This document shows positions 7,617 through 17,074 of a stretch of DNA of 64,000 nucleotides, piece after piece. The stretch covers positions 49,639-113,638 of the forward strand of contig NZ_LMFR01000001.1 of assembly GCF_001426925.1 (NCBI RefSeq), in the 5' to 3' direction. The translations under genes and the position numbers were made by a program. The notes under the pieces are model-generated. The model made no database searches. It was not told the DNA's origin and saw only the letters and a program-made list of their open reading frames with translations. The stretch comes from Microbacterium sp. Root53 (GTDB lineage Bacteria; Actinomycetota; Actinomycetes; Actinomycetales; Microbacteriaceae). Within the stretch, counting starts at the first letter, position 1. Each line of letters starts with the position of its first letter.

Positions 7617-9152
7617 ATGATCGAAGCCATCGGCAGCGGGCTCGCCCAGCTGCTCCAATGGGAGACGCTCGGCCTGATGGTCGTCGGCATTCTCGTCGGC
7701 TTCCTGGTCGGCGTGCTGCCCGGCCTCGGCGGAGCGGTCGCGATCGCCCTTCTCCTTCCGTTCACCTTCGTCATGGAGCCCGTCCAGGGCCTCGCATTCC
7801 TGCTCTCGATGTGGATCGTCACGACCACGTCCGGTGACATCACGTCGGTGCTGTTCGGCATCCCCGGGGAGGCGACCTCCGCCGCGGCGGTGCTGGACGG
7901 CTACCCCATGACGAAGAGGGGCCAGGGCGGCCGCGCGCTCGCCATGGTGCTGATGAGCTCCGCCGTCGGCATCGTGTTCGGTGCCGTGGTGCTCGGCCTG
8001 TTCGTCACGATCATCCGCCCGCTTGTCCTCCTGATCGGCCCGCCCGAGTTCTTCATGCTGGCGCTGGTCGGTCTGTCGTTCGTGGTGTCGCTCGCGGGCA
8101 AGAGCCCCGGAAAGGGCCTCATCATGGTGGCCCTGGGCCTGCTCGTGTCGTACATCGGCATCGACCCGACGTATGGCGTGGCCCGCTTCGACTTCGGCCA
8201 ACTGTACCTGTGGTCGGGTATCGCGCTCGTCCCCGTCGTCGTGGGCCTGTTCGGTGGAGCCGAGGTGCTGCAGCTGATGTTGTCGCGCTCGTCGATCGCC
8301 GCGCCCTCCCTGGGCGGCGCCAAGCTCTCCGGCGTCCGCGCCGGTCTCGCGGTGCCGTTCAGGCACTGGTGGCTCATGATCCGCACGTCGGCCATCGGCG
8401 TCGCGGTGGGTCTGCTGCCGGGCCTCGGCGGCACGGTGGCGCAGTGGATCGCGTACGGCCACGCCCGCCAGACGTCGAAGGACCCCGAGAAGTTCGGCAA
8501 GGGCGCGGACGACGGCCTCATCGCCGCCGGTGCGGTCGGCGTCGCGAAGGACGCCGGATCGCTCATCCCCACCATCGCGTTCGGCATCCCCTCGGGCGCC
8601 GCGACTGCGGTCCTGCTGGGCGGCTTCCTGATCCTCGGCATCAACCCCGGAAAGGAGATGCTCGAGGACAAGCTCGACGTCACCTTCTCGATGGCTTGGA
8701 CCGTGATCATCGCCGGCCTGCTCGGCATCGTCCTCGCGCTGCTGCTGGCCCGTCCGCTCGCGGCCCTGACGAAGATCAACGGCGCCGTCATGACGCCGGT
8801 CCTGCTCCTGTTCCTCATCGTCGGCGCCTACACCGCCAGCAACAACTGGGGCGACCTGTTCGTCATGCTCGGCTCGGCCGCGCTCGGCGTGGTCTGCCTC
8901 CGCTGGGACTGGCCGCGCGTGCCGTTCCTGCTCGCGCTGGTGCTCGGGCCGCTCATCGAGCAGTACCTGAACCTCTCGCTGACCATCTTCGGCGCCGAGT
9001 GGCTCGTCCGTCCGGGCGTGCTCATCCTCGCCGTCGTCGTCCTCGGCGTCGTCGGCTTCGGCATCCGCTTCGCCCGCAAGCAGGGCGAGTCGGACGCGGC
9101 TCCTGTCGGTGTCGGCACCCGTGTCATCCGCACCCTGGGGAAGAAGAAGTGA
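7617..9152 (+). CDS. tctA: Tripartite tricarboxylate transporter, large membrane subunit TctA
   Basis: Large permease subunit (511 aa, about 12 helices) of a TTT-type secondary importer that works with a periplasmic-type binding protein, here a lipoprotein. The two pseudo-symmetric halves each carry the family hallmark: GVLPGLGGAVAI near residue 33 and GLLPGLGGTVAQ near residue 265. FGIPGEATSAAAV (near residue 81) and FGIPSGAATAVLLGG (near 323) are the matching substrate-site segments. GAGAGGACC precedes the ATG. The gene overlaps tctB by four bases and is the first gene of the tctABC unit. Likely substrate is a carboxylate; citrate is only the prototype. Confidence 0.94.
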   Translation: MIEAIGSGLAQLLQWETLGLMVVGILVGFLVGVLPGLGGAVAIALLLPFTFVMEPVQGLAFLLSMWIVTTTSGDITSVLFGIPGEATSAAAVLDGYPMTKRGQGGRALAMVLMSSAVGIVFGAVVLGLFVTIIRPLVLLIGPPEFFMLALVGLSFVVSLAGKSPGKGLIMVALGLLVSYIGIDPTYGVARFDFGQLYLWSGIALVPVVVGLFGGAEVLQLMLSRSSIAAPSLGGAKLSGVRAGLAVPFRHWWLMIRTSAIGVAVGLLPGLGGTVAQWIAYGHARQTSKDPEKFGKGADDGLIAAGAVGVAKDAGSLIPTIAFGIPSGAATAVLLGGFLILGINPGKEMLEDKLDVTFSMAWTVIIAGLLGIVLALLLARPLAALTKINGAVMTPVLLLFLIVGAYTASNNWGDLFVMLGSAALGVVCLRWDWPRVPFLLALVLGPLIEQYLNLSLTIFGAEWLVRPGVLILAVVVLGVVGFGIRFARKQGESDAAPVGVGTRVIRTLGKKK

Positions 9153-9694
9153 CCATCGTCGACAAGAAGGCGCTCAGGCCCGACCTCATCATCGCGGGCA
9201 TCCTCCTCCTCGTCTTCGCGGGGTTCCTCGCGGCGAGCTTCATGTACCCGGCCGATGCGGTGCTGCTGCCGCGGCTGGTGTCGATCGTCGGCATCCTCGG
9301 CACCGCCTGGACCGTCGTGCGCAGCCTCATCAAGATGCGCACGGCCCCGGAGGTCGCGGAGGAGTCCACGGCCGTCGAGGACGAGCTCGTCGCGCTGAAG
9401 CACCAGGCGGAGGAGGCGGACCCGGACAACCCCGAGGAGGCCTTCGCGACCGCCTCGCGCAAGGACTGGCTGGCGGCCCTCGGCTTCGCCGCGGGATTCC
9501 TCATCGTGATGTGGCTGGCGGGCATCTTCGTCGCCACGGCCGTCTTCTCCTTCGCCTACCTGTCCTGGGTGGGCAGGAAGAAGTGGTACTTCGCGCTGAT
9601 CTACGCGGTCGTGCTGACGGGTGCCCTGTACACCCTGACGCGCATCGTCACGCTCATCCTGACGCCGGTCGGCGTCCTCCTCCCCGGCGGTTGA
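9149..9694 (+). CDS. tctB: Tripartite tricarboxylate transporter, small membrane subunit TctB
   Basis: Small membrane subunit (181 aa, four predicted helices) of the TTT transporter. The helices fall around residues 12-30, 40-57, 108-130 and 148-170. An acidic cytoplasmic loop of about 45 residues (AEESTAVEDELVALKHQAEE and following) separates helices 2 and 3 and is longer than in compact TctB proteins. The GTG start shares GTGA with the tctA stop, so translation is coupled. Assignment rests on topology, size and the tctA-tctC context more than on sequence motifs, which are poorly conserved in this family. Confidence 0.88.
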   Translation: MTIVDKKALRPDLIIAGILLLVFAGFLAASFMYPADAVLLPRLVSIVGILGTAWTVVRSLIKMRTAPEVAEESTAVEDELVALKHQAEEADPDNPEEAFATASRKDWLAALGFAAGFLIVMWLAGIFVATAVFSFAYLSWVGRKKWYFALIYAVVLTGALYTLTRIVTLILTPVGVLLPGG

Positions 9695-9754
9695 TCCGAG
9701 CCGTCGGCATCCCACCTACGTAGTCGACACTTCACCAAGGAAGGTCCCTGTCAC

Positions 9755-10813
9755 ATGACTCTCAAGCGGTTCACCTGGACCCGCATCGCCGCGAGCTCGC
9801 TCGCGATCGGCGCACTCGCTCTCGCCGGCTGCTCGGCGCCCGGCCAGCAGGGAGCCGCCGCTCCCACCGGCGACGGCGCGGATGCCTGCGCGGCGTTCGA
9901 GGGCAAGACCGTCGAACTGGTCATCCCCTACTCGCCGGGCGGTGGCTACGACACCCTCGCGCGCACGGTCCTCCCGGGCCTCGAGAACGCGCTCGGCGCC
10001 AAGGTCGTCCCGATCAACAAGCCGGGCGCCGGCGGCCTGCTCGCCATCAACGAGCTGTCCAAGGCCACGCCCGACGGCTCGCAGATCGCGATCGTGAACG
10101 GCACGGGCGCCGCCTCGGCGATCCTGGCCGAGGCCGAGGGCCCCACGTTCGACTTCGACGGCCTGAGCTACGTCGGCCGCATCGCGATCGACGACCCGGT
10201 GGTCGCGACCGCGACCTCGGGCGATTTCAAGACCTGGGACGACGTGCTGGCCAGCGACGGCTTCACGTTCGGTTCGACCGGCCGCGGCTCGTCGGACTAC
10301 ATCCTCGCGCAGACGCTCATCGAGGTCTTCGACCTGAAGAACGCCGAGGTCGTCACGGGCTTCGGCGGCCAGTCCGAGACCGAGCTCGCGCTCATCCAGG
10401 CCAACGTCGACGCGATCGCCGGCCCGCTGGACAGCCGTCGCGCCAGCATCGAGAGCGGCGAGTCGCACGCAGTGCTCGCGTTCGCGGACGAGGCTCCGGC
10501 CGAGTCGCCCGACGCCGCCACGCTCAGCGAGCTCGACCTCACCGACGAGCAGACGGCGATCCTCGACGGCATCAAGCTCATCACCGAGTTCGGTCGTCCG
10601 CTGGTCGCGCCGCCGGGCATGGACGAGGGCACCCTCGGCTGCCTCCAGGACGCGCTCGCCGCGGCGGTCGAGGACCCCGAGGTGGTCGAGATGGCCGAGA
10701 AGGCCAAGCTCGGCATCGACTTCCTCTCGGGCGAGGACATGAAGGACGAGGTCGTGCCGACGCTCCAGGAGCTGCCGCAGAGCGTGATCGACATCCTCAA
10801 GGCGTCGTACTGA
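9755..10813 (+). CDS. tctC: TTT transporter substrate-binding lipoprotein TctC (BUG family)
   Basis: Extracytoplasmic solute receptor, 352 aa. A signal peptide ends in the lipobox LAGC (Cys26), so it is a membrane-anchored lipoprotein in this Gram-positive cell. The mature part starts with a short disordered linker and then ELVIPYSPGGGYDTLAR, the conserved first strand and loop of BUG receptors; GAGGLLAINEL and FGSTGRGSSDY are further family-typical ligand-loop segments. It follows tctB by 60 bases with AAGGAAGG about 10 bases before the ATG, so it can be translated independently. A strong terminator follows. Ligand probably a di- or tricarboxylate. Confidence 0.93.
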   Translation: MTLKRFTWTRIAASSLAIGALALAGCSAPGQQGAAAPTGDGADACAAFEGKTVELVIPYSPGGGYDTLARTVLPGLENALGAKVVPINKPGAGGLLAINELSKATPDGSQIAIVNGTGAASAILAEAEGPTFDFDGLSYVGRIAIDDPVVATATSGDFKTWDDVLASDGFTFGSTGRGSSDYILAQTLIEVFDLKNAEVVTGFGGQSETELALIQANVDAIAGPLDSRRASIESGESHAVLAFADEAPAESPDAATLSELDLTDEQTAILDGIKLITEFGRPLVAPPGMDEGTLGCLQDALAAAVEDPEVVEMAEKAKLGIDFLSGEDMKDEVVPTLQELPQSVIDILKASY

Positions 10814-10822
10814 CGGACCTCT

Positions 10823-10869
10823 GACGACCCCCTCCGGCGCGAGCGAGGCTCGCCCCGGAGGGGGTCGTC
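10823..10869. terminator. Convergent terminator hairpin between tctC and hemA
   Basis: A perfect 15-bp stem, GACGACCCCCTCCGG (10823-10837) with its complement at 10855-10869, encloses a 17-base loop. It lies 10 bases past the tctC stop and between convergent genes, so it can act in both directions. No long T-run follows on either strand. Confidence 0.8.
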
Positions 10870-11010
10870 ATATGCGCTGTTCGCTCGGCATCACGGACCG
10901 CGGGACGAGCGATCCGCTCGCCCGCGAGGGTCCGTCGTCCTCCTCCCTCGTTCGCCGAGCGAGCCGAAACGGCGCGGGAACCCCGTGTGTCAGGGCGTGT
11001 GGAGCGCGCG
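10870..11010. other. Gene-free spacer between tctC and hemA
   Basis: No supported gene. The right half contains GCCGAGCGAGCCGAAACGG (10957-10975), which resembles the reverse complement of the start of the CCGTTTCGACTCCG intergenic repeat at 17777 and 22967; it may be a degenerate third copy in the opposite orientation. Confidence 0.3.
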
Positions 11011-12276
11011 TCAGGACAGAGCGACGGCGCCCGTGACCGGGCACGCCGCCGCGGCTTGGGCCTGCTGCCCACCCGCCGCTGCCGCGGCAGGACGCGCGTC
11101 GATGCCGAAGAGCGTCTCGATCGCTGCGAAGACCTCGTCGGCGCGGCCCTGCATCGCGTAGTCGGCCGCGCGGACCGTCGGCGTGTGCAGCAGCGTGCCC
11201 ACCAGGTGGCGCAGGGCCGCCTCGGACTCGGGGTGGCGCGCGATCTCGGCCTCGAGCAGGCCGAACACCTTCTCGCGCAACGCCACCACCGCCGGCTGGG
11301 CGGCGCGGCTGCGGCTGACGTCGACGAAGCGCGCGGCGGCGTCCTTGACCATGGCGCGCGCGGTGTCGGTGGCCTGCAGCTCCTCGAGCGGCGCGTGCAG
11401 GCGGATCGTCTCGAGGTCGAGCAGGGTCACGCCGCGGATCTCGCCCACCGCCGGGTCGACGTTGCGGGGCATGCCGAGGTCGATCACGAACAGCGGCTTG
11501 GCGAGACCCTCGATCGTCGCGGGGGTGACGACGGGCTCGTCCGCGTTCGTGCACGTGATGACGATGTCGCTCGCGACCGCCGTCTCGACGAGATTCGCGC
11601 GCGTGGCGTGGGCGATGCCGTACTTGGCGCCGAACTTCGCGCCGCGCCCCGAGGGGGAGTAGACCGTGATGTCCGTGACGCCGCGGTCGCGCAGCGCCGC
11701 GATGGTGGCCGCCGCGTACATGCCCGTGCCGACCAGCAGCACCTTCTGCGTCGTCCAGTCGGCGAGGCGGCTGTCGGTGAGCTCGAGGGCAAGCCGCACC
11801 AGCGAGCGGCCGGCTCGGCCGAGCGCCGTGGCGTTCTTGATGGCCTTCTGGGTCTCGGTCGCTCGCTGGAACATCCGCTCCAGGTCGCTGGTCGTCGTGC
11901 CGTGGTGGCGTGCGTCGGTCAGAGCGCGGCGCACCTGGCCGCCGATCTCGCCCTCGCCGATCACGACCGACTCGAGGCCCGCGGCCACCGCGAACAGGTG
12001 CTCGGCTGCCTTGGCCTCGGTCTTGACCGTGTACGCGCCCGCGAACTCCTCTGGGCTCAGGCCCGAGGCCGTGCGCATCGCCTCGGCGATCAGCTCGGCG
12101 CTGTCGTCGCGGTCCGTCTCGACGTACGCCTCGATGCGGTTGCAGGTCGAGAGCACCACGACGCCGTCCACGACGGGGGCGATCAGGGGTGCGATCTTGT
12201 CGGCGCCGGGTGCGGAGAGCTGCTCGAGGACGTCGAACGGCGCGGTCTTATGACTCGCGGTGACACAGAGCAGCAC
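11011..12276 (-). CDS. hemA: Glutamyl-tRNA reductase
   Basis: First committed enzyme of C5-pathway tetrapyrrole synthesis: NADPH-dependent reduction of glutamyl-tRNA to glutamate-1-semialdehyde, 421 aa. The catalytic Cys45 sits in [26 protein letters not shown] is the substrate-domain signature; [14 protein letters not shown] starts the NADPH fold; an all-helical dimerisation domain ends the protein. The GTG at 12276 is chosen because the sequence aligns from there and a TAGAAT hexamer ends six bases upstream, with no room for a ribosome-binding site. The gene is divergent from hemE and feeds HemL, encoded 9 kb away. Confidence 0.97.
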   Translation of the reverse strand: MLLCVTASHKTAPFDVLEQLSAPGADKIAPLIAPVVDGVVVLSTCNRIEAYVETDRDDSAELIAEAMRTASGLSPEEFAGAYTVKTEAKAAEHLFAVAAGLESVVIGEGEIGGQVRRALTDARHHGTTTSDLERMFQRATETQKAIKNATALGRAGRSLVRLALELTDSRLADWTTQKVLLVGTGMYAAATIAALRDRGVTDITVYSPSGRGAKFGAKYGIAHATRANLVETAVASDIVITCTNADEPVVTPATIEGLAKPLFVIDLGMPRNVDPAVGEIRGVTLLDLETIRLHAPLEELQATDTARAMVKDAAARFVDVSRSRAAQPAVVALREKVFGLLEAEIARHPESEAALRHLVGTLLHTPTVRAADYAMQGRADEVFAAIETLFGIDARPAAAAAGGQQAQAAAACPVTGAVALS

Positions 12277-12282
12277 GCATCG

Positions 12283-12288
12283 ATTCTA
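12283..12288 (-). promoter_or_regulatory. -10 element of a probable leaderless hemA transcript
   Basis: On the minus strand TAGAAT is followed by exactly six bases (CGATGC) and then the GTG start of hemA. This is the spacing expected if transcription begins at the G of the start codon. No Shine-Dalgarno sequence is present. Confidence 0.55.
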
Positions 12289-12416
12289 CGCCGCGTCGAA
12301 GCCGGGGACTGAGCGCTCGCTGGATCCGGGCCCGGGATGTCTCGATGTCGAGAGAACGGGCGTCTCCGGGAGCGCGGCCCAGCGGATCCCGAACTTCCAC
12401 GCGGCAGGATGGAGCC

Positions 12417-13487
12417 ATGTCCCACGCCGACGCGCCCGAGCCGCGCGCCCCGCTGTCCTCGTCCGCCCTGCTGAGGGCCCTGGCCGGCGACCGTCCCGAG
12501 ACCGCCCCGGTCTGGTTCATGCGCCAGGCCGGCCGCTCGCTCCCCGAGTACCGCGAGCTGCGCGTCGGCACCCGGATGCTCGACGCGTGCCTGACGCCGG
12601 ACCTCGCGGCGGAGATCACGCTGCAGCCCGTGCGCCGTCACGGCGTGGACGCGGCCGTGTTCTTCAGCGACATCGTCGTGCCGCTGCGCCTGGCCGGCGT
12701 CGAGGTCGAGATCGAGCCGGGGCGCGGGCCCGTCTTCGCGTCCCCCGTCCGCACGGCGGACGACGTGGCCCGCATCACCGCCATCGCGCCGGCCGATGTC
12801 GCGGCGGCGGCCGAGCCGGTGCGCGAGGCGGTGCGCCTCACGGTCGCCGAGCTCGACCGGACCGGCACGCCCCTGATCGGCTTCGCGGGCGCGCCCTTCA
12901 CGCTCGCGGCGTACCTGGTCGAGGGCGGCCCGTCGAAGGAGCACCTGCGCGCCCGCGCCATGATGCAGTCCGACCAGGGGTCCTGGAACCGCCTCGCGGG
13001 CTGGCTGTCCGAGGTGTCCCGTGCGTTCCTGCAGGCCCAGATCGAGGCCGGCGCCGCGGCCGTGCAGCTGTTCGACTCGTGGGCCGGTTCGCTCGCGCCC
13101 GCCGTGTACCGCTCGCTCGTCGCGCCGCACTCGCGGGCGGCCGTGACGGATCTGCCGGTGCCGGTGATCCACTTCGGCGTCGGCACCGGGCCCTTCCTGG
13201 CGGACATGCGTCTGGACGGCGCGGCCGCCGCGGTCGGCGTCGACTGGCGCCAGCCGCTCGACGAGGCCGCCGCCCTGGTCGGCCCCGACACCACGCTGCA
13301 GGGCAACATCGACCCCGCGCTGCTCGGCGCCCCGTGGGAGGTGCTCGAGGCGCACGTGCGTGACGTGGTCGAGCGCGGCCGCGCGGCGCGCGCGCACATC
13401 GTGAACCTGGGCCACGGCGTGCCGCCCGAGGCCGACCCGGCCGTCCTGACGCGCGTCGTCGAGCTGGTCCACTCCATCCGGTCATGA
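12417..13487 (+). CDS. hemE: Uroporphyrinogen III decarboxylase
   Basis: Decarboxylates the four acetate side chains of uroporphyrinogen III to give coproporphyrinogen III; cytosolic, 356 aa. The signature [16 protein letters not shown] (residues 31-46, with the substrate-binding Arg residues) and the second signature [17 protein letters not shown] are intact. The ATG at 12417 is chosen over a frame extension to 12345: the family begins near here and CAGGATGGAG precedes it. hemE is divergent from hemA (140-base intergenic region) and overlaps hemY by four bases (ATGA). Confidence 0.97.
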   Translation: MSHADAPEPRAPLSSSALLRALAGDRPETAPVWFMRQAGRSLPEYRELRVGTRMLDACLTPDLAAEITLQPVRRHGVDAAVFFSDIVVPLRLAGVEVEIEPGRGPVFASPVRTADDVARITAIAPADVAAAAEPVREAVRLTVAELDRTGTPLIGFAGAPFTLAAYLVEGGPSKEHLRARAMMQSDQGSWNRLAGWLSEVSRAFLQAQIEAGAAAVQLFDSWAGSLAPAVYRSLVAPHSRAAVTDLPVPVIHFGVGTGPFLADMRLDGAAAAVGVDWRQPLDEAAALVGPDTTLQGNIDPALLGAPWEVLEAHVRDVVERGRAARAHIVNLGHGVPPEADPAVLTRVVELVHSIRS

Positions 13488-14992
13488 CGGATCTGGACGG
13501 CCTGTACCGGCACGCGCACGGCACGCGCGTCGTCGTGATCGGCGGCGGGATCGGCGGCCTCGTGGCCGCGCGCGAGTTCGCCAAGGTCGGCATGGTCGTC
13601 ACGGTGCTGGAGGCGGGCGATCGCCTCGGCGGCGCGATCCGCGGCGGCGAGGTGGCCGGTCTGGAGCTCGACCTCGGTGCCGAAAGCTTCGCGACCCGCG
13701 GGGGCCACGTCCGCGCCCTGGTCGACGAGCTCGGCCTGGGCGACGCAGTCGTCGAGCCCGACCGGGCCGGCGCCTGGGTCGCGGGTCTCCCGGGCGGCAG
13801 GGCCGAGCCCCTCCCCAAGGGCGGCGTGCTCGGCATCCCGGCCAACCCGTTCGCGGAGGACGTCCGCCGGGTGATCGGATGGGGCGGCGCGTGGCGCGCG
13901 TACCTCGACCGCCTGCGCCCGCCGCTCACGATCGGGCACGAGCACAGCCTCGGCCGGCTGGTCGAGTCGCGCCTCGGCTCCGCCGTGCTCGACCGGCTCG
14001 TCGCGCCCGTCACCACGGGCGTGTACTCGGCCCGGCCGCACGACATCGACGTGGACGCCGCCGCCCCGGGCCTGAACGCGGCGCTGACGCGCGCCGGATC
14101 GCTCACGGGAGCGGTCGCGGAGCTCACGGCCGCGCGTCAGGGCAAGGCGCCCGGGTCGGCCGTGCTCGGGCTCGCGGGCGGCATGGGCCGCCTCGTCGCG
14201 GCGCTCGAGTCCGAGCTCGCGTCGGCGGGCGTGGAGATCCGCACGGGGACGCCGGTCGCGTCGCTCGAGCGTGCGGCGGGCGGCTGGCTGGTCGGCGCCG
14301 CGCGGGATGGGGAGCCGGAGGGCGCCGGACTGACGCCGCCTCCGGCCGAGGGCGTCGAGCCGTCGGACCTCGACGGCGAGCGCAGCCTGTTCGCGGACGT
14401 GGTGCTCGTGGCGACCGAGGAGGCCGCCGCCCGCCGCCTGCTGGCGCCGCACATCGAGGGCCTGGCCGCCGAGGCCCCGCTGCCCGGTCCCGCGGTCGAC
14501 ATCGTCACGCTCGTGCTGGAGGCGCCGGAGCTCGATGCCGCGCCGCGCGGCACCGGCGTGCTCACCGTGCCCGGCTCGTCGCGCGCCAAGGCCCTCACGC
14601 ACGTCACCGCCAAGTGGGCGTGGGTGCGTGAGCGCGCGGCCGGGCGGCACGTCGTGCGCGTCTCGTTCGGAACGCAGGACGAGGCCCCGGCCACGTCGCG
14701 CCTGGATCGGGACGAGGTCGCCGAGCTCGCGCTCGCCGAGGCCGCCGGCCTGCTGGGCGTGCCGCTGCGGCGGCGGCAGCTGCTCGGCGCGCGCCTCGAG
14801 CGCTTCGCCCAGTCGCAGCCCGCCTCGCGCGTCGGCCATCGCGACGAGACCGAGCGCACCCGCGCGCTCCTGGCATCCACCCCCGGCATCGGCGCCGTCG
14901 GCGCCTGGCTCGCCGGAACCGGCCTGGCGCAGGTGGTGCCCGACGCGATCGCCGAGGCCGATCGCGTGCGCCGCGCCGCCCTCTTCGGCTGA
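13484..14992 (+). CDS. hemY: Coproporphyrinogen III oxidase, HemY/CgoX type
   Basis: FAD-dependent, oxygen-using six-electron oxidase, 502 aa. Actinobacterial HemY proteins act on coproporphyrinogen III (the coproporphyrin-dependent pathway), and hemQ in the same cluster supports that reading over protoporphyrinogen oxidation. The dinucleotide-binding motif [17 protein letters not shown] is at residues 16-32, with an acidic ribose-binding end ([10 protein letters not shown]) after it. The C-terminal [19 protein letters not shown] FAD contact is present as [21 protein letters not shown] central Gly/Pro/Glu-rich insertion (about residues 275-300) looks like a surface loop. Translationally coupled to hemE. 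Confidence 0.94.
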   Translation: MTDLDGLYRHAHGTRVVVIGGGIGGLVAAREFAKVGMVVTVLEAGDRLGGAIRGGEVAGLELDLGAESFATRGGHVRALVDELGLGDAVVEPDRAGAWVAGLPGGRAEPLPKGGVLGIPANPFAEDVRRVIGWGGAWRAYLDRLRPPLTIGHEHSLGRLVESRLGSAVLDRLVAPVTTGVYSARPHDIDVDAAAPGLNAALTRAGSLTGAVAELTAARQGKAPGSAVLGLAGGMGRLVAALESELASAGVEIRTGTPVASLERAAGGWLVGAARDGEPEGAGLTPPPAEGVEPSDLDGERSLFADVVLVATEEAAARRLLAPHIEGLAAEAPLPGPAVDIVTLVLEAPELDAAPRGTGVLTVPGSSRAKALTHVTAKWAWVRERAAGRHVVRVSFGTQDEAPATSRLDRDEVAELALAEAAGLLGVPLRRRQLLGARLERFAQSQPASRVGHRDETERTRALLASTPGIGAVGAWLAGTGLAQVVPDAIAEADRVRRAALFG

Positions 14993-15058
14993 TCCGCGCG
15001 GCCCCGCGACATCACAGCCCCCCCGCAACGTCACATCGGGGCCGGATGGGGCTTCCAC

Positions 15059-16621
15059 GTGCGGACCTCCCGGCGCGTGTCGTTCGACGTCGGAGCGGAG
15101 CGCGCCGACCGCGTCGTGATCGAGGCGGAGGTCGACGCGCCCGCCGGCGCCGAGCGCGCCGTCGAGGTCGCCCTCTACTCGGGATCCCCCGCCGTCGTGC
15201 TCGACCGGTTCCTCGCCGAGGTGGGGCGCCCGGCCGAGCTTCCCGACTGGGTGTTCGGGCTGTGGGCGAGCGGCAACGAGTGGAACACCCAGGCCGAGGT
15301 GCTGCGGCAGATGGAGCTGCACCGCGAGCACCGCATCCCGGTGCGCAACGTCGTGATCGAGGCGTGGAGCGACGAGTCGAGCTTCACGATCTTCCGCGAC
15401 GCGCGGTACGCGGTGCGCGAGGACGGCGGCCCGATGCGGCTGTCCGACTTCACGTTCCCCGCCGACGGGGCGTGGCCCGATCCGAAGGGCATGGTCGACG
15501 CGCTGCACGAGGAGGGCGTGCGCGTGCACCTCTGGCAGATCCCGCTGATCAAGATGCGCCCGCATCCGGTGGGCCAGGCCGCGGCCGACGCGCGCGCGGC
15601 CCGCGAGGCCGGCGTGCTGATCCGCGAGGAGACGCCCGACGGCGGCCTGCGCCCGTACCGCAACCGCGGCTGGTGGTTCCCGCTGTCGCTCATGCCCGAC
15701 CTGACCGACGAGCGCGCGGCGCGGTGGTGGACCGAGAAGCGGCGCTATCTCGTCGAGGAGGTGGGCGTCGACGGCTTCAAGACCGACGGCGGCGAGCACG
15801 CGTGGGGCGCCGAGCTGGCCTATCTCGACGGGCGGCGCGGCGACGAGGCGAACAACACGTTCCCGACCGCGTACGCCGCGGCCTACGGACGGCTCCTCGA
15901 GTCGGCCGGCAAGGCACCCGTGACGTTCAGCCGGGCGGGGTTCACCGGGTCCCAGGCGCACGGCGCCTTCTGGGCCGGCGACGAGAACTCCACCTGGGAG
16001 GCGTTCCGCTGGTCGATGCTGGCGGGGCTGTCCGCCGCCGCGAGCGGGATCGTGTACTGGGGATGGGACATCGCGGGCTTCTCGGGTCCGATCCCGGACG
16101 CCGAGCGGTACGTGCGCGCCATGGCCGCGAGCGTCTTCGTGCCGATCATGCAGTACCACTCGGAGTTCAACCACCACCGCCTGCCGTCGAACGACCGCAC
16201 CCCGTGGAACATCGCCGAGCGCACGGGCGACGCCGCCGTGATCGACGAGGTGCGGGAGCTCGTGGAGCTGCGCGAGCGGCTCGTCCCGTACCTTGCGGAG
16301 TCGGCTCGCGCGACCATCCGGACGTCCCGGCCGCTCATGCGCCCGCTCTTCTTCGACCACCCCGACGACGAGCGCGTGTGGGCGCACCCGATCCAGTGGC
16401 TGCTCGGGGACGACGTGCTCGTGGCTCCCGTGCTCGAGCCCGGTGCCGTGACCTGGGAGGTGTACCTGCCGCAGGGCGAGTGGATCGACGCACGCACCGG
16501 GGCGGCGGTGACCGGCGGCGCGCCCCACCTCGCGGACGTCGCCGCCCGCGCGACGGTGCCGGTGTTCGTGCGCGAGCCGGCGTGGGAGCGGCTGCGGGAG
16601 GTGTTCCGGCCCCGGGACTGA
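15059..16621 (+). CDS. GH31-family glycosidase lacking its N-terminal domain (probable remnant)
   Basis: Carries the complete catalytic barrel of a GH31 alpha-glucosidase/alpha-xylosidase: LPDWVFGLWASGNEWNT opens it, the nucleophile is D243 in VDGFKTDGGEHAWG and the acid/base D308 in FWAGDENSTW, and a C-terminal beta domain follows. Full-length GH31 enzymes have about 200 further N-terminal residues that help shape the active site. Here the GTG is only 66 bases after the hemY stop, and those bases read in frame GAGWGFHV, which looks like GH31 sequence continuing upstream without a start codon. So the 5' part appears deleted next to hemY. No Shine-Dalgarno sequence precedes the GTG. A residual or altered activity cannot be excluded because the rest is undamaged. 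Confidence 0.8.
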   Translation: MRTSRRVSFDVGAERADRVVIEAEVDAPAGAERAVEVALYSGSPAVVLDRFLAEVGRPAELPDWVFGLWASGNEWNTQAEVLRQMELHREHRIPVRNVVIEAWSDESSFTIFRDARYAVREDGGPMRLSDFTFPADGAWPDPKGMVDALHEEGVRVHLWQIPLIKMRPHPVGQAAADARAAREAGVLIREETPDGGLRPYRNRGWWFPLSLMPDLTDERAARWWTEKRRYLVEEVGVDGFKTDGGEHAWGAELAYLDGRRGDEANNTFPTAYAAAYGRLLESAGKAPVTFSRAGFTGSQAHGAFWAGDENSTWEAFRWSMLAGLSAAASGIVYWGWDIAGFSGPIPDAERYVRAMAASVFVPIMQYHSEFNHHRLPSNDRTPWNIAERTGDAAVIDEVRELVELRERLVPYLAESARATIRTSRPLMRPLFFDHPDDERVWAHPIQWLLGDDVLVAPVLEPGAVTWEVYLPQGEWIDARTGAAVTGGAPHLADVAARATVPVFVREPAWERLREVFRPRD

Positions 16622-16677
16622 GGCCTAGCGGGTCGCGGTCCCCACCGCAAGCGGATGCCGATCCGGGAATACGGCGC

Positions 16678-16683
16678 TAGCCT
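16678..16683 (+). promoter_or_regulatory. Possible -10 (TAGCCT) upstream of the YtxH-like gene
   Basis: TAGCCT lies about 70 bases before the ATG of the small-protein gene, in the only spacer between GH31 and that gene. No -35 is evident. A Shine-Dalgarno GTGAGGAG (16740-16747) follows close to the ATG. Confidence 0.3.
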
Positions 16684-16753
16684 TGGCAGAGTCCGTCGGC
16701 GGATCACGCGATGCGCGGTCCATTGGCACATCCGAACGACGTGAGGAGAACCC

Positions 16754-17074
16754 ATGCGGGGGAAGTTGGGACTCGTGATCGGCCTCGGTGCGGGCTACGT
16801 GCTCGGCACGCGCGCCGGCCGTCAGCGGTACGAGCAGATCAAGACCCAGGCGCTCAAGGTCTGGAACCTCGAGCCCGTGCAGGAGCAGGTCGGCAAGGCC
16901 AAGAAGCTCGCCACGTCCAGCGCCATGGCGCTGCCTCGCGCCGCGTGGAGCGGCGTGGTGGGCGTCGCCAAGGCCGCCGCCAAGCAGGGCACGCCCGGCA
17001 CCAAGCTCGACGCCGCCCTCGACGCGACCAAGGACGCGGCCGAGGACGTGAAGAAGGCGGCTGACGACCGATGA
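16754..17074 (+). CDS. YtxH-like small membrane-associated protein
   Basis: A 106-aa protein with one N-terminal glycine-rich membrane segment (LVIGLGAGYVLGTRAG, residues 7-22) followed by a basic RQRYEQIK helix and an Ala/Lys/Asp-rich helical tail ending in VKKAADDR. The pattern resembles YtxH-domain proteins of Gram-positive bacteria, whose function is poorly known and often linked to envelope stress. GAGGAG about seven bases upstream supports the ATG. It overlaps the next gene by four bases; the three small genes here form one unit. Confidence 0.75.
   Translation: MRGKLGLVIGLGAGYVLGTRAGRQRYEQIKTQALKVWNLEPVQEQVGKAKKLATSSAMALPRAAWSGVVGVAKAAAKQGTPGTKLDAALDATKDAAEDVKKAADDR

Noticed and set aside
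12638..16528. A 1296-codon open frame on the minus strand
   Set aside because: It runs antisense to hemE, hemY and the GH31 gene, which have clear family motifs. Long antisense frames are expected in DNA with this GC content. The translation is Arg/Ala/Gly/Pro-rich without motifs.
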